Below, piece after piece: positions 22,607 to 32,450 of a stretch of 38,097 nucleotides of DNA. The translations under genes were made by a program, and so were the position numbers. The DNA is from JASJBU01 sp039714735 (GTDB lineage: Bacteria > Pseudomonadota > Gammaproteobacteria > Chromatiales > Chromatiaceae). The first letter of the stretch is position 1. Every line of letters begins with the position of its first letter. The stretch spans positions 1 through 38,097 of the forward strand of contig JBDLIT010000024.1 of NCBI GenBank assembly GCA_039714735.1, written 5' to 3'. Under the pieces are notes generated by a model. That model saw only the letters and a list, made by a program, of their open reading frames with translations, ran no database searches and was not told the DNA's origin.

Positions 22607-25600
22607 ATGACAGATGTCAGCGAATTTAGCGCACTTAACTGGGTTAAGGATGAACTGGATGAAACAGTTCGTAAAGCCCGCCGGGCTTTGGAAGCCTATG
22701 TCGAGTCAGAAGGTGATAACACAGAATTAGACACTTGTGCCGATCACCTGCATCAGATTGCGGGTGTATTGCAGGTTGTTCAGATCTACGGCCCTGGCAT
22801 GTTGGCAGAGGAGATGGAAGCAGTTGCCCGGGCTATGAAAGATGGGCATGTGCGTCAAACGCAGGATGCTGCAGAAGCCCTCATGCTCGCGCTTATTCAA
22901 CTCCCCGACTACCTTGAAAAACTCCAAGCAGGTAATGCAGATGTTCCTTTAATCATTCTACCATTACTGAATGATTTGAGGGCGGTACGCGATGCACCTC
23001 TATTATCAGAAGCCGCCCTTTTTCGGCCCGGTATACACGATGCCCCTATTGCAGAACACCTAAACGGTGAACCTAACCAGCAATTGCCTGCTCTGGTGCG
23101 TCGCTTACGACAGAAGTTTCATGTCGGATTGCTTGGATGGTTCCGTCAGAAACAGGTTGAGAGAGGTTGGCAGCAACTGGTCAAGGTATTTGACGAATTG
23201 GAAAAAAATTCCGGGACCCCGCAATTTTACAAGCTAGCTTGGGTTTCGGGAGCATTGATTCGTGGATTGATTGACAATTCAATTACCTCTGGGATCGCAG
23301 TAAAGCAGCTGTTCAGTAAAGTCGATAGACAGCTAAAGCGTATCATTGATGAGGGTGAGACTGCGCAGAATGATGAGCAGGCGGATGATCTCTTACAAAA
23401 CCTTCTTTATTACATTGCACAAGCCGATACAGATAATCCGAGAATTATAGCGGTTAAAGAGGCTTTTGATCTGGACAATCTGTTGCCCAGCGAAGCCGAG
23501 CTGACTCAGGGACGCCAGGGTCTCAGTGGTTCTAATGCTGAACTGGCGGCCTCAATCAGTGACGCAGTTCAAAAGGAGTTGACCCGCATTAAGGATGTCC
23601 TTGACCTGTTCATGCGGAAACAGGATGCAGAACCTGGGATGTTAGAGCATCTTGAAAAACCCCTGCGCCAGTTGGCCGATACACTGGGAATGGTTGGACA
23701 AGGCTCATTGCGTTCCAGGCTGCTTCGCCAGGCGAATAAAGTACAGGGTTTCCTGGAAAAAGATACACCTCCTGAAGAGTACGAGCTCATGGAAATGGCG
23801 GGGGATATCTTGTTTGTTGAATCTTCGCTAAGTACTTTGCAGACAATTCAGCCTTCAGAGTCAGTAGATACTGAAGTTGATGAGAAATGGGGTATTGGTC
23901 TTCCTGAGAGCGAATATCAGAATCTGATAAAACAGACAGTTCGCGAAGCAAAAGTAGATATTGCCAAAGCCAAAGAGGCGATTATCAGTTACACGGAAGC
24001 TCCATCTGAACCGGATATACTGAAGAAAGTATTTGAGGGTTTTCAGCGTGTATATGGTGCATTAAAAGTATTGGAGCTGACAGAAAGTGCGCAGATTCTA
24101 TATAAAACTGCTGACTTTATAAAACAATATATGTTTGACGACCAGCAGGTCGTTGATCGTCAGCAACTCAATTTCCTGGCAGATGTTATCAGCAGTATTG
24201 AGTATTACCTTGAGGCTTTAGTGGATGGGACTGGAAATCGCCGGGAAATTATGGCGATCGCACAATCCGCCTTAAATGGGTTATTGCAGTCAAGATCAGA
24301 ACTTGAGAGTGCTCAGAATGTAGTTGAATCAATCCCGCTCGTGGATTCACAGCCAGCTGAGAGTGAGCAGGTCGATGTATCACAAGCAGACTCAGGAACG
24401 CTCAGTGAAGCTGAAAAGATACAAGCTAAGGAGATAGTTAAAGAAACAGAGGATCTCTCTGAAATCCCTATACCTGCATCAGAAAAACCTCCTCTGGAGG
24501 ATATAGATGCTGAGATTCTTGAAATATTCGTAGAGGAAGCTAGGGAAGAGCTGGAGTCGATCCGACAGGATCTGCCTGCATGGCTTAAAAACAAGGATGA
24601 TAAAGATTCTCTTAATAGTTTTCGGCGTTCCTTTCATACCCTGAAAGGCAGTGGCCGATTGGTTGGGGCGAAAATAATTGGTGAGGTGGCATGGTCGGTT
24701 GAGAACATGCTAAACAGAGTGATAGACGAGACAATCCATCCTTCTTCGGAGATGAGGGAGTTGCTCGAGCATGTGATTCGGATCTTACCTGTTTTAATAG
24801 ATTGCCAGGAAAACAATGTACACCCGGATGCAGACGTTGACGTGGATGGCTTTATACAGAGGGCGTTTGCTATAACGGATGGTCGTATTCAGGACGAGCA
24901 GCGGCTAGATACGGGAAGCAAGGAAAAATCAGAGGAACATGAAGATCAGCTTGATTCTTTACAGATTGATCAATCTTCTGATTACGAACTTGGTTTGAGT
25001 TCCAAGCTCTCATCTGAATCAGATGAGACTGACATCGATCTTACTGGTATTGATATATCAGAGCCTTTATTGGATTCAAGTGATTTGTTGCCTGAGTCTG
25101 ATTTGCAGAATGAAGAGGATATGATCATTCAGCAGGGTTTTTCTGACTCGGATCTGATGATCGAAGTTGATACGGAGTTACTGGATGTTTTTGCCGAGGA
25201 ATCACAAAATCACCTTGCAGATCTTGAAGAATTCATAAGCCTGGCAAAATCATCAGACCCACGGCCACAGATTTCTGATGACATCGTCAGGGCCTTCCAT
25301 ACCCTGCATGGCAGTGCGCGCATGACAGGGATCACTCCTATCGCCAATCTTAGTAAATCTGTCGAGGAGTATTTAAAGATACTGGTAGCCAAGGATAAGC
25401 TGGCGGATGATGGCGTTCTTGCGCTTTTAGAAGGTTCAATAAGTTCCGTACGCAAATTCTTGACGTGGTTGCCGCTAGAAAATAATCCAGAATCTGATGC
25501 CGATAGTTATCTAGTAAGACTTACGACTGCTAAAGAAGAACTGATAAGTGAAGGTAAAGATGAAACGCAGTTAACAACTCGTGATATTGCATCTATTGCG

Positions 25601-28600
25601 AACACAGATGAGACCGGTCTTGATAAGGCTTCTCAACTGAAAGAGCCAGCGAAGGGATTCACTGAAGCTGATGCTGTAGATGTCGATATTCCGAGCAGTT
25701 TGCAAGATGAAAAGGTCTTTACGGTAGATGAAGATCCAGAGTTGGTAGGTATATTCCAAGAAGAAGCAGGGGAGTTGCTGGAAGGTATAACCTCAAGCTT
25801 TGACGCCTGGCTGAAAGACCAAGATAAAGATACACAGTTGGAGATTATCCAAAGAGGTCTGCACACACTCAAAGGTAGTGCAAGGCTGGCGGGGATAATG
25901 CCCATTGGTGATCTTGCCTATGCGTTGGAAAAGATATTCAGTGCTTCTTTGGACATAACAACACAGGCTTTTGAACCACTTGTTGATATGCTTAAGCAAG
26001 CATTGAATAGCCTCGCAGTTCAAATCAAAGAGACCGAAGCATTTGGTGCGGTTCACTGGGCTGATTCCCATATCAATTATTTGGAGGCCTGTTTCGAAGA
26101 TCTAAGAGAATCATCTTCAGATAATACAGTATCAGAAGATGATCAGGGATTAGGAAAGGCAGGGCATGATGAGGTTGATGCTACAGATACAGCCCAGATA
26201 GGACTCCCGGAAACTGGTGATGAAGAAGCCTCCGGATCTGCAGGCCAGGAAGAAAATCTCAGCGAATTCTACGCAGAGCCTGTTAGCTATTTAGCGGATG
26301 ACGATCTTTTTGTAGTGGGGGAAGATCCGGAATTACTGGAAATCTTTTTCGAAGAATCAAGGGATCTTATCGATGCGCTGGAAAACTGTTACCAGAATTT
26401 TGGAGTAGAAGCAGACAGCACAAATAACATCCCTGAGATACAGAGAATACTACATACACTGAAAGGAAGCGCACGCCTCGCGGGTGTTCTTCCTGTCGGT
26501 GATCTAAGTCATGCGCTGGAGTCGTATTTCAAGGACTTGGAGGATGGGAAAAGTGAAATATCAGAAGTTGGAATGCAGGTAATAAGACAATCAATTGATA
26601 TGCTTGCAACTCAGATTGATGAAGCAGAAAGCCTTGGTCAGGTGCATAGGCCATCTGCTTTAGCGGAGCAATTGGAGTCCCTGCTCAAACCAGCAGAATC
26701 TGATGATGTTTCTACTTCATTCATTGAAAAGAGTGAATTGAGTGAAACGATATTTGAGTATGATGAAACCGGTGAGGATACAAGCTCCGATATTTTCTTC
26801 GAACCTCTGAGTTATCTACAGGATGGCGAATTCGTAGAAATTGGTGAAGATCCCGAGTTGATTGAGGTGTTTTGTGAAGAGGCCAAGGAGATACTTGAAC
26901 ACCTTGAATCAGCTTACCAGAACTGGATGGCCAAACAAGATGACTTGTCATTCGTAGGAGATATACAAAGATCACTGCATACATTAAAAGGGAGCGCCCG
27001 TTTAGCGGGTATTTCTCCGGTCGGTGATCTTAGTCATGCTGTTGAATCATTCTTGACCTGGGTTGTGGCTGATTCCGGAAGGGTGAGTCATTCTATTTTG
27101 AATCTCACTCGTCAGGCAATGGATAGTTTGGCCTCACAGATTGATGATATAAGCAGTATTGGCAAGGTCGCTCTTGCCGATGACCTCCAGCAAGAGTTGG
27201 AAGATTTTGTAAATCCCAACATTGAGTCAGGGCCTGCTGAATCTGATATTAAGCTACCCAAAAAGGCTAAAGCGTCAAAGAAGAAAAAGAGTTCTGCTGA
27301 TTCTCAAACAGAATCTGCGGTCGTGCTTCCTTTTGTTTCCGAAATCGCGAAACGTGTGGAGACACGTAAGAAATCCGATAAAAAAACACCTTTCAAGACA
27401 AGTAAAGACCAGGTTCGCATCAGTGCGGACTTAATGGACAGGCTGGTTAACAATGCTGGTGAGGTCAGTATTTATCGGGCACGCCTGGAACAGCAGAATA
27501 ATGTGCTTGGATTCAATCTTTCAGAGTTGGAGCAGACTGTTTCACGGCTCCACACTCAATTGAGAAATCTTGAAATCGAAACCGAAGCACAAATTCTCTA
27601 TCGATGGGAAAGGGACAGTGAAAAGGATGATCGGGAAAAAGCAGCATTTGATCCCTTGGAACTCGACCGGTTCTCGAATATGCAACAACTCTCAAGGGCT
27701 TTGGTTGAAACCGTTAGTGACCTGGGAAGCATCAATCAGTCGTTAACCGATCTTCAGCGTGAAACTGACACCCTGCTGTTGCAACAGTCCCGTATCTCTA
27801 CTGATCTTCAGGACGGTTTGTTGAGAACCCGTATGGTGCCTTTTGCCAATTTGATACCTCGCATGCAACGTCTTGTGCGACAGACGGCAGATCAAACAGG
27901 TAAGAAAGCCCATCTTGAAAGTTTTGGCATTGAGGGTGAATTGGATAGAAATATCCTCAACCGTATGGTTCCCGTATTTGAGCATCTGCTACGCAATGCT
28001 GTGTCTCACGGTATTGAAGCGCCCGCAGAACGGCCGGCGGTTGACAAGGATGAAACAGGACGTATTTCGTTGTATATCGATCGTGAAGCAAACAATGTAT
28101 TGATAACGATTTCTGATGATGGCCGCGGTCTGGATATCGAAGCTATACGCACCCAGGCAATCAAGCAAGGGATGATCAATCAGACAGCAGAGGTTAGCGA
28201 TGATGACTTGATTCAATGTGTACTCAATCCAGGGTTTAGTACAGCTAAGGAGATTACCCAGATTGCAGGACGGGGAGTTGGGCTCGATGTGGTAGCCAGC
28301 GAAGTCAAACAGCTGGGTGGTGGTTTGGAGATTGATTCTCAGCCAGGACGCGGTACCAGCTTTATTATCCGGTTACCTCTTACCCTGGCCATTTCAGATG
28401 CACTATTGGTACGAGTTGGAGAGGAAATCTATGCGATACCTCATGGTAGTGTGGAGGGCGTGGTAAGGATCAGAAATAATGAGCTTCAGGCCTGTTATTC
28501 TGGTGAGCAAGAGCATTACACATACGCAAACAGGAACTATAAGACCGCCTATCTCGGCCGTATGATGGGCCTTGAGAATCATGAATTGTCAGACAGCGTC

Positions 28601-29236
28601 AGATGGTTCCCGCTCTTGCTGGTACATGCGGGTGAGCATAATGTTGCTATGCAGGTTGATGAATTATTAGGAACCCGGCAAATCGTGGTCAAATCCATAG
28701 GTAAGCAAGCGGGTAGTGTACGCTGGATCACCGGTGGAACTATTCTTGCGGACGGCCGGGTTTCACTGATCTTGGATGTAGGGGCGCTGGTGCGTATGGA
28801 TGCAGCACGTTTGCCTTCGTCAGCGCCGTTATACAGTGTGATTCAGGAGCCAACCAGGGATCGTATTCAGGTCATGGTCGTTGATGACTCAATTACAGTA
28901 CGTAAAGTAACCGGCAGGCTATTGGAAAGGCATGATATGGATGTTGTGGCAGCAAAAGATGGAGTGGAGGCTGTTGCGCTACTTCAGGACCAGGTGCCGG
29001 ATATTATGTTGCTTGATATCGAAATGCCTCGAATGGATGGCTTCGAGGTGGCAAGGCACATCAACAATTCGATTGACTACTATGGCTTACCTATCATTAT
29101 GATCTCTTCCAGGGTTGGAGAGAAACATCGACAACGAGCATTCGATCTTGGTGTGAAGCGCTGTCTGGGTAAACCTTATCAGGAAGCAGAGCTGCTGGAT
29201 AATATCAATGAAGTCTTGGCAGAAATTAAATCATGA
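22607..29236 (+). CDS. chpA: Chemosensory histidine kinase ChpA/PilL with multiple HPt domains, CheW and receiver domains
   Basis: This 2209-residue CheA-type kinase drives the Pil-Chp pathway. The N-terminal ~560 residues match the degenerate ChpA/FimL-like region, with one HPt-like His49 (His-Gln-Ile-Ala-Gly). Five canonical HPt domains follow, with phosphoacceptors His677, His898, His1086, His1283 and His1458. Four read His-Thr-Leu-Lys-Gly-Ser and the second reads His-Thr-Leu-His-Gly-Ser. Acidic linkers separate them. Then come the dimerisation helices, the ATPase domain (Asn1797 N-box, Asp-Asp-Gly-Arg-Gly at 1837, Gly-Arg-Gly-Val-Gly at 1888), a CheW domain and a C-terminal receiver with Asp2137. 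HPt domains 3 to 5 share a repeated lead-in (Glu-Asp-Pro-Glu-Leu), indicating internal duplication. The gene overlaps chpC by four bases. Confidence 0.96.
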   Translation: MTDVSEFSALNWVKDELDETVRKARRALEAYVESEGDNTELDTCADHLHQIAGVLQVVQIYGPGMLAEEMEAVARAMKDGHVRQTQDAAEALMLALIQLPDYLEKLQAGNADVPLIILPLLNDLRAVRDAPLLSEAALFRPGIHDAPIAEHLNGEPNQQLPALVRRLRQKFHVGLLGWFRQKQVERGWQQLVKVFDELEKNSGTPQFYKLAWVSGALIRGLIDNSITSGIAVKQLFSKVDRQLKRIIDEGETAQNDEQADDLLQNLLYYIAQADTDNPRIIAVKEAFDLDNLLPSEAELTQGRQGLSGSNAELAASISDAVQKELTRIKDVLDLFMRKQDAEPGMLEHLEKPLRQLADTLGMVGQGSLRSRLLRQANKVQGFLEKDTPPEEYELMEMAGDILFVESSLSTLQTIQPSESVDTEVDEKWGIGLPESEYQNLIKQTVREAKVDIAKAKEAIISYTEAPSEPDILKKVFEGFQRVYGALKVLELTESAQILYKTADFIKQYMFDDQQVVDRQQLNFLADVISSIEYYLEALVDGTGNRREIMAIAQSALNGLLQSRSELESAQNVVESIPLVDSQPAESEQVDVSQADSGTLSEAEKIQAKEIVKETEDLSEIPIPASEKPPLEDIDAEILEIFVEEAREELESIRQDLPAWLKNKDDKDSLNSFRRSFHTLKGSGRLVGAKIIGEVAWSVENMLNRVIDETIHPSSEMRELLEHVIRILPVLIDCQENNVHPDADVDVDGFIQRAFAITDGRIQDEQRLDTGSKEKSEEHEDQLDSLQIDQSSDYELGLSSKLSSESDETDIDLTGIDISEPLLDSSDLLPESDLQNEEDMIIQQGFSDSDLMIEVDTELLDVFAEESQNHLADLEEFISLAKSSDPRPQISDDIVRAFHTLHGSARMTGITPIANLSKSVEEYLKILVAKDKLADDGVLALLEGSISSVRKFLTWLPLENNPESDADSYLVRLTTAKEELISEGKDETQLTTRDIASIANTDETGLDKASQLKEPAKGFTEADAVDVDIPSSLQDEKVFTVDEDPELVGIFQEEAGELLEGITSSFDAWLKDQDKDTQLEIIQRGLHTLKGSARLAGIMPIGDLAYALEKIFSASLDITTQAFEPLVDMLKQALNSLAVQIKETEAFGAVHWADSHINYLEACFEDLRESSSDNTVSEDDQGLGKAGHDEVDATDTAQIGLPETGDEEASGSAGQEENLSEFYAEPVSYLADDDLFVVGEDPELLEIFFEESRDLIDALENCYQNFGVEADSTNNIPEIQRILHTLKGSARLAGVLPVGDLSHALESYFKDLEDGKSEISEVGMQVIRQSIDMLATQIDEAESLGQVHRPSALAEQLESLLKPAESDDVSTSFIEKSELSETIFEYDETGEDTSSDIFFEPLSYLQDGEFVEIGEDPELIEVFCEEAKEILEHLESAYQNWMAKQDDLSFVGDIQRSLHTLKGSARLAGISPVGDLSHAVESFLTWVVADSGRVSHSILNLTRQAMDSLASQIDDISSIGKVALADDLQQELEDFVNPNIESGPAESDIKLPKKAKASKKKKSSADSQTESAVVLPFVSEIAKRVETRKKSDKKTPFKTSKDQVRISADLMDRLVNNAGEVSIYRARLEQQNNVLGFNLSELEQTVSRLHTQLRNLEIETEAQILYRWERDSEKDDREKAAFDPLELDRFSNMQQLSRALVETVSDLGSINQSLTDLQRETDTLLLQQSRISTDLQDGLLRTRMVPFANLIPRMQRLVRQTADQTGKKAHLESFGIEGELDRNILNRMVPVFEHLLRNAVSHGIEAPAERPAVDKDETGRISLYIDREANNVLITISDDGRGLDIEAIRTQAIKQGMINQTAEVSDDDLIQCVLNPGFSTAKEITQIAGRGVGLDVVASEVKQLGGGLEIDSQPGRGTSFIIRLPLTLAISDALLVRVGEEIYAIPHGSVEGVVRIRNNELQACYSGEQEHYTYANRNYKTAYLGRMMGLENHELSDSVRWFPLLLVHAGEHNVAMQVDELLGTRQIVVKSIGKQAGSVRWITGGTILADGRVSLILDVGALVRMDAARLPSSAPLYSVIQEPTRDRIQVMVVDDSITVRKVTGRLLERHDMDVVAAKDGVEAVALLQDQVPDIMLLDIEMPRMDGFEVARHINNSIDYYGLPIIMISSRVGEKHRQRAFDLGVKRCLGKPYQEAELLDNINEVLAEIKS

Positions 29237-29703
29237 GTAGTGTGCCCTTAATTGAGATCAGGAGTGTTTTGATTCCTTTGGTGAAGAATCTGGTTCTCCT
29301 GCCGAATGTTGTCGTAGCAGAGGTCATGAACTACTCAAAACCAGAGGTCAGGCAAGGAGTGCCGGAATGGTTGCTTGGCGATCTTGCCTGGCGAGGCACA
29401 TCAGTTCCGGTTGTCTCTATCGAAGGCATGATGGGAGATACGGTTGTAGAGCCTGTTCACCGAGGCCGGACGATCATCATGAACACGCTCAATGGAGAAG
29501 CCTCACTGCCACACATCGGTATGGTTGCTCAGGCAATCCCCAGTCTGCTCCATGTGACATCAGAATCTATTGATTCTTCCGATATATCTGATAATCTGGG
29601 CGGCCTGGTTAAACAGGCTGTAATGATTGACGATAAACAGGCCTTTATTCCAGATTTGGATGAGTTGGAGAGGCTTGTTCTGGATTGTATGGCAACAGAT
29701 TAG
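29233..29703 (+). CDS. chpC: CheW-like chemotaxis protein ChpC
   Basis: The 156-residue protein is a divergent CheW domain without extra domains. It has the fold's typical alternation, including Pro-Glu-Trp-Leu-Leu-Gly-Asp-Leu-Ala-Trp-Arg-Gly and Ile-Pro-Asp-Leu-Asp-Glu-Leu. Its position immediately after chpA, with an ATGA overlap, matches ChpC in Pseudomonas, although chpB is missing between them. It probably serves as a second adaptor that connects further receptors to ChpA. Confidence 0.85.
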   Translation: MSSVPLIEIRSVLIPLVKNLVLLPNVVVAEVMNYSKPEVRQGVPEWLLGDLAWRGTSVPVVSIEGMMGDTVVEPVHRGRTIIMNTLNGEASLPHIGMVAQAIPSLLHVTSESIDSSDISDNLGGLVKQAVMIDDKQAFIPDLDELERLVLDCMATD

Positions 29704-29907
29704 ATCGAACCTTGGCTTGTCTCTGGCCTATTGAAAGGGCCTTGTAAATTCACCATTCATCACCCTGCTTTGTGATTCAGTTCGCAGGTTTGTATCTGTC
29801 AGGTCATGCATTGAATGGTCTCAATTTAAATTGTGACCCATTACATATAGTATCTGCCGGCTTCGCCGTTATGCCCTATGCAAAAGATAACAATAGAGGC
29901 GGCCGTC

Positions 29908-30276
29908 ATGAAAAAAATACTATCGGTTTTATTGATCGTTTTAGTCGGAATACTGCTTTCAGCTTGTGGTGGTGGATCCGATGATTCAAGCAGTGATACT
30001 ACCAGTGTGCAGCAGAAGATTGATCTCTCCTGGACCGCCCCAACCACGAGGACTGATGGGAGTTCGCTCGCCCCGAGTGAATTGGAAGGTTACAGGATCT
30101 ATTACGGTACCTCGCCTGATGACCTGGTGCTCCAGGAAGAAATACTCGGAATCTCAGCAACGGAGATAAGCATTGCAGTTCCTTCATCCGGTATCTACTA
30201 CTTTGCAGTCACAGCCTATGATTCAGATGGGCTGGAGAGCTCTTTCTCTGAAGTGGTGTCTAAGGAAGTCAGCTAA
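29908..30276 (+). CDS. Small lipoprotein with a fibronectin type III domain
   Basis: The 122-residue protein starts at ATG 29908, with GAGG eight bases upstream; an earlier frame start at 29878 would disrupt the signal. The signal peptide ends in the lipobox Leu-Ser-Ala-Cys20. A Gly/Ser/Asp-rich linker follows, then one fibronectin type III domain (about residues 38-120), recognisable by Leu-Ser-Trp, Leu-Glu-Gly-Tyr-Arg-Ile-Tyr-Tyr-Gly and Tyr-Tyr-Phe-Ala-Val-Thr-Ala-Tyr-Asp. Such lipoproteins sit at the outer or inner membrane and bind protein or polysaccharide. It follows the chemosensory genes but is separated by ~200 bases, so a shared role is not shown. Confidence 0.8.
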   Translation: MKKILSVLLIVLVGILLSACGGGSDDSSSDTTSVQQKIDLSWTAPTTRTDGSSLAPSELEGYRIYYGTSPDDLVLQEEILGISATEISIAVPSSGIYYFAVTAYDSDGLESSFSEVVSKEVS

Positions 30277-30321
30277 ACGGGGCGCTATATTCGATAGCAA
30301 GATAAGTATCTTGAAATAAGA

Positions 30322-30349
30322 CAGCTGTATCTGTGGGGCTCCAGCTTTT
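30322..30349 (+). terminator. Weak terminator-like hairpin after the lipoprotein gene
   Basis: AGCTG (30322-30326) and CAGCT (30341-30345) form a 5-bp stem with a 14-base loop, followed by TTTT. It lies between the convergent lipoprotein gene and rsmE. A CAAGAT / ATCTTG palindrome at 30297-30312 precedes it. Confidence 0.3.
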
Positions 30350-30376
30350 TATGAGTCATTGTTTATCGCAGGATGC

Positions 30377-31108
30377 TCAACGAAAGTCCCCCCACAGGGT
30401 TTGAATCGCAGCAATTGCCGCCAAAGGAGCTGTCTCGGTGCGCATTATTCTGGGGCCGAGTCTGACGGCAATAAATCCTCGGTGAATGGCGAATTCTCTT
30501 TCTTCATCCGACAGTCCCCCCTCTGGACCCACTAATATAGTCAACATGCCTTGAGGAGTTTCCAGTTCCCAGAGTGTTTGTTCACTCAGATGATGCAGAA
30601 GCAGAGACGTTCCGTCGGGAAACTTCATCAGTGCTTCTGAAAGGGCACAAGGGACAGACAGGTCTGGCAGTCGGCAACGTCCGGACTGTTCGCATGCGTT
30701 GATCAGGATATTCCGCCAATGTTGCATGCGTTGCTGCAGGCGTTTCCCCGTCAGCTTGACCATGCAACGTGTGGTGAAAATTGGAGATATATTCGAGACC
30801 CCAAGCTCAACGGCCTTCTGCAGAGCATAATCCATGCGCTCTCCTCTGGAGATGCCGATGAGCAGATTGATCGCCAGTGGGGCAACGGGTTCTGTCCTCA
30901 ACAGCATTTCGACATCCACGGAGATGTTTTTTTTTGTAGACCCTGTGATCGTTCCTGAATACTCCTCACCATTGCCATTGAAAAGTTTGAGACTGTCACC
31001 GGTTCTGAGCCGTATGACCCGGCTCAAGTGGTGCGATGAGCTGATTTCCAGATTGACTTCACAGTTGCTGGCCAAGGCCTGGTCTGTATAAACGCGGGGA
31101 ATACGCAC
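30377..31108 (-). CDS. rsmE: 16S rRNA (uracil1498-N3)-methyltransferase
   Basis: The 243-residue SPOUT methyltransferase shows Ala-Cys-Glu-Gln-Ser-Gly-Arg, the AdoMet-knot segment Val-Gly-Pro-Glu-Gly-Gly-Leu, and Leu-Gly-Pro-Arg-Ile-Met-Arg-Thr-Glu-Thr-Ala. RsmE methylates U1498 of 16S rRNA. The start is GTG at 31108, two bases after the rnfE stop, with no clear ribosome binding site, so it is probably coupled to rnfE as the last gene of the rnf operon. That is an unusual place for a housekeeping ribosome gene. Confidence 0.96.
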   Translation of the reverse strand: MRIPRVYTDQALASNCEVNLEISSSHHLSRVIRLRTGDSLKLFNGNGEEYSGTITGSTKKNISVDVEMLLRTEPVAPLAINLLIGISRGERMDYALQKAVELGVSNISPIFTTRCMVKLTGKRLQQRMQHWRNILINACEQSGRCRLPDLSVPCALSEALMKFPDGTSLLLHHLSEQTLWELETPQGMLTILVGPEGGLSDEEREFAIHRGFIAVRLGPRIMRTETAPLAAIAAIQTLWGDFR

Positions 31109-31110
31109 GA

Positions 31111-31800
31111 TCAGATGGTGGCGCTTTCTGCCTCGACGGGGTCCTGTGTAGCTGCCTTCTGCACCAAGCGTTTGTCGATCAGGTTTTTTACGGCAATCAA
31201 TAGCCCCAATCCTATAAAGGCGCCTGGAGGTAAGATGGCAACCAGCATGCCGGGAAAATCTTCACCCAGCCTGAAGGTCAGGCCGCGGGCTGCTTCACCG
31301 AACATCAGATGGGCCTGATCAAACAGAGTGCCCTGTCCCACCAATTCACGCATGCCTCCCAACGTCATCAAAACCAGGGTAAACCCGATACCAATACTCA
31401 ATCCATCCACTACTGAGCGTGGCAGGCTGTTTTTTGAAGCGAATGCCTCTGCGCGCCCGATAATCGCACAATTCGTGACAATGAGTGGAATGAAAATCCC
31501 GAGCACTTTGTGCAGTTCATGGAAAAAGGCGTTCATGCTCAATTCGATGGCCGTTACGAAGGAGGCAATCACCAGCACAAAGACGGGAAGGCGTACCTCA
31601 GGGCGGACCAGATTACGAATCAGCGATACGGTACCGTTGGATGCAGTAAGCACCGCAGTGGTGGCCAGACCGAGTCCCAGGCCGTTGATTGCGGTATTTG
31701 TCACTGCCAGCAGAGGACACAGGCCAAGCAGGGCAACCAGTGCCTGATTGTTACTCCAAAGGCCGCCGGTGATGATGGATTGATAGCTGTTTTCAGACAT
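31111..31800 (-). CDS. rnfE: Electron transport complex subunit RnfE
   Basis: The 229-residue inner-membrane protein has about six hydrophobic helices and belongs to the RnfA/RnfE/NqrD/NqrE family. Its sequence Asn-Gln-Ala-Leu-Val-Ala-Leu-Leu-Gly-Leu-Cys-Pro-Leu-Leu-Ala near the N-terminus and Thr-Asn-Cys-Ala-Ile-Ile-Gly-Arg in the middle include the Cys residues that bind the intramembrane iron centre with RnfA. It lies five bases after rnfG and two before rsmE. Confidence 0.96.
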   Translation of the reverse strand: MSENSYQSIITGGLWSNNQALVALLGLCPLLAVTNTAINGLGLGLATTAVLTASNGTVSLIRNLVRPEVRLPVFVLVIASFVTAIELSMNAFFHELHKVLGIFIPLIVTNCAIIGRAEAFASKNSLPRSVVDGLSIGIGFTLVLMTLGGMRELVGQGTLFDQAHLMFGEAARGLTFRLGEDFPGMLVAILPPGAFIGLGLLIAVKNLIDKRLVQKAATQDPVEAESATI

Positions 31801-31805
31801 CAGCG

Positions 31806-32450
31806 TTACCCTTGCCCTTTATTTGGACTATCTGTCGTCTTGCGGTCGTACAGGGCGTCACGATTATCCCTGACATAGAGCAGTGTATTCTTGATCGCTT
31901 TGACGATTGAACGAGGTGTAATCGTGGCCCCGGTAAATTGATCGAAAATCCCGCCATCGCGTTTTACTTTCCATTGTGCTACAGATGGATTCTTTAATGA
32001 TTTTCCTGCGAAACCATAGATCCAGTCTGAACGTGATTCCTCAACCTTATCTCCCAAGCCGGGTGTCTCCTTATGACTGATTACCCGAACTCCACCGAGA
32101 GTACCATCATAGCGCACCGCAACCAGAAGTTTGATCGGGCCACTATAACCATCGGGTACGACTGGAGTCAGCACCGCTGCAATCGGCTGATTCATCATGC
32201 GACCCCGGTAAACTGTGGTTTCATCAGCACCCAGTAACTCAGGATGACTCACGGTCAAGGTGTCGCTGACCATGTCATTATCCACTGATTCCTTTGGAAC
32301 CAAGGCATTCAGACTCTTGAGCAGGGTCTGTCTCTCATTGAATGCGATACGCTCTTTGGTGAAATCATGGGTGAATGCCACCAGTGAGGTGCCTGCAACG
32401 GCAAAGGCCCCCAGAATAAAGGCTGCGATCACGATTGGGTGCCTAGCCAC
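31806..32450 (-). CDS. rnfG: Electron transport complex subunit RnfG
   Basis: The 214-residue protein has one N-terminal membrane helix (about residues 5-27) and a periplasmic FMN-binding domain. The motif Thr-Gly-Ala-Thr-Ile-Thr in Phe-Thr-Gly-Ala-Thr holds the Thr to which FMN is covalently joined. The start is GTG at 32450, inside the rnfD end (8-base overlap), with GGAGG before it. RnfG passes electrons between the other membrane subunits. Confidence 0.95.
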   Translation of the reverse strand: MARHPIVIAAFILGAFAVAGTSLVAFTHDFTKERIAFNERQTLLKSLNALVPKESVDNDMVSDTLTVSHPELLGADETTVYRGRMMNQPIAAVLTPVVPDGYSGPIKLLVAVRYDGTLGGVRVISHKETPGLGDKVEESRSDWIYGFAGKSLKNPSVAQWKVKRDGGIFDQFTGATITPRSIVKAIKNTLLYVRDNRDALYDRKTTDSPNKGQG

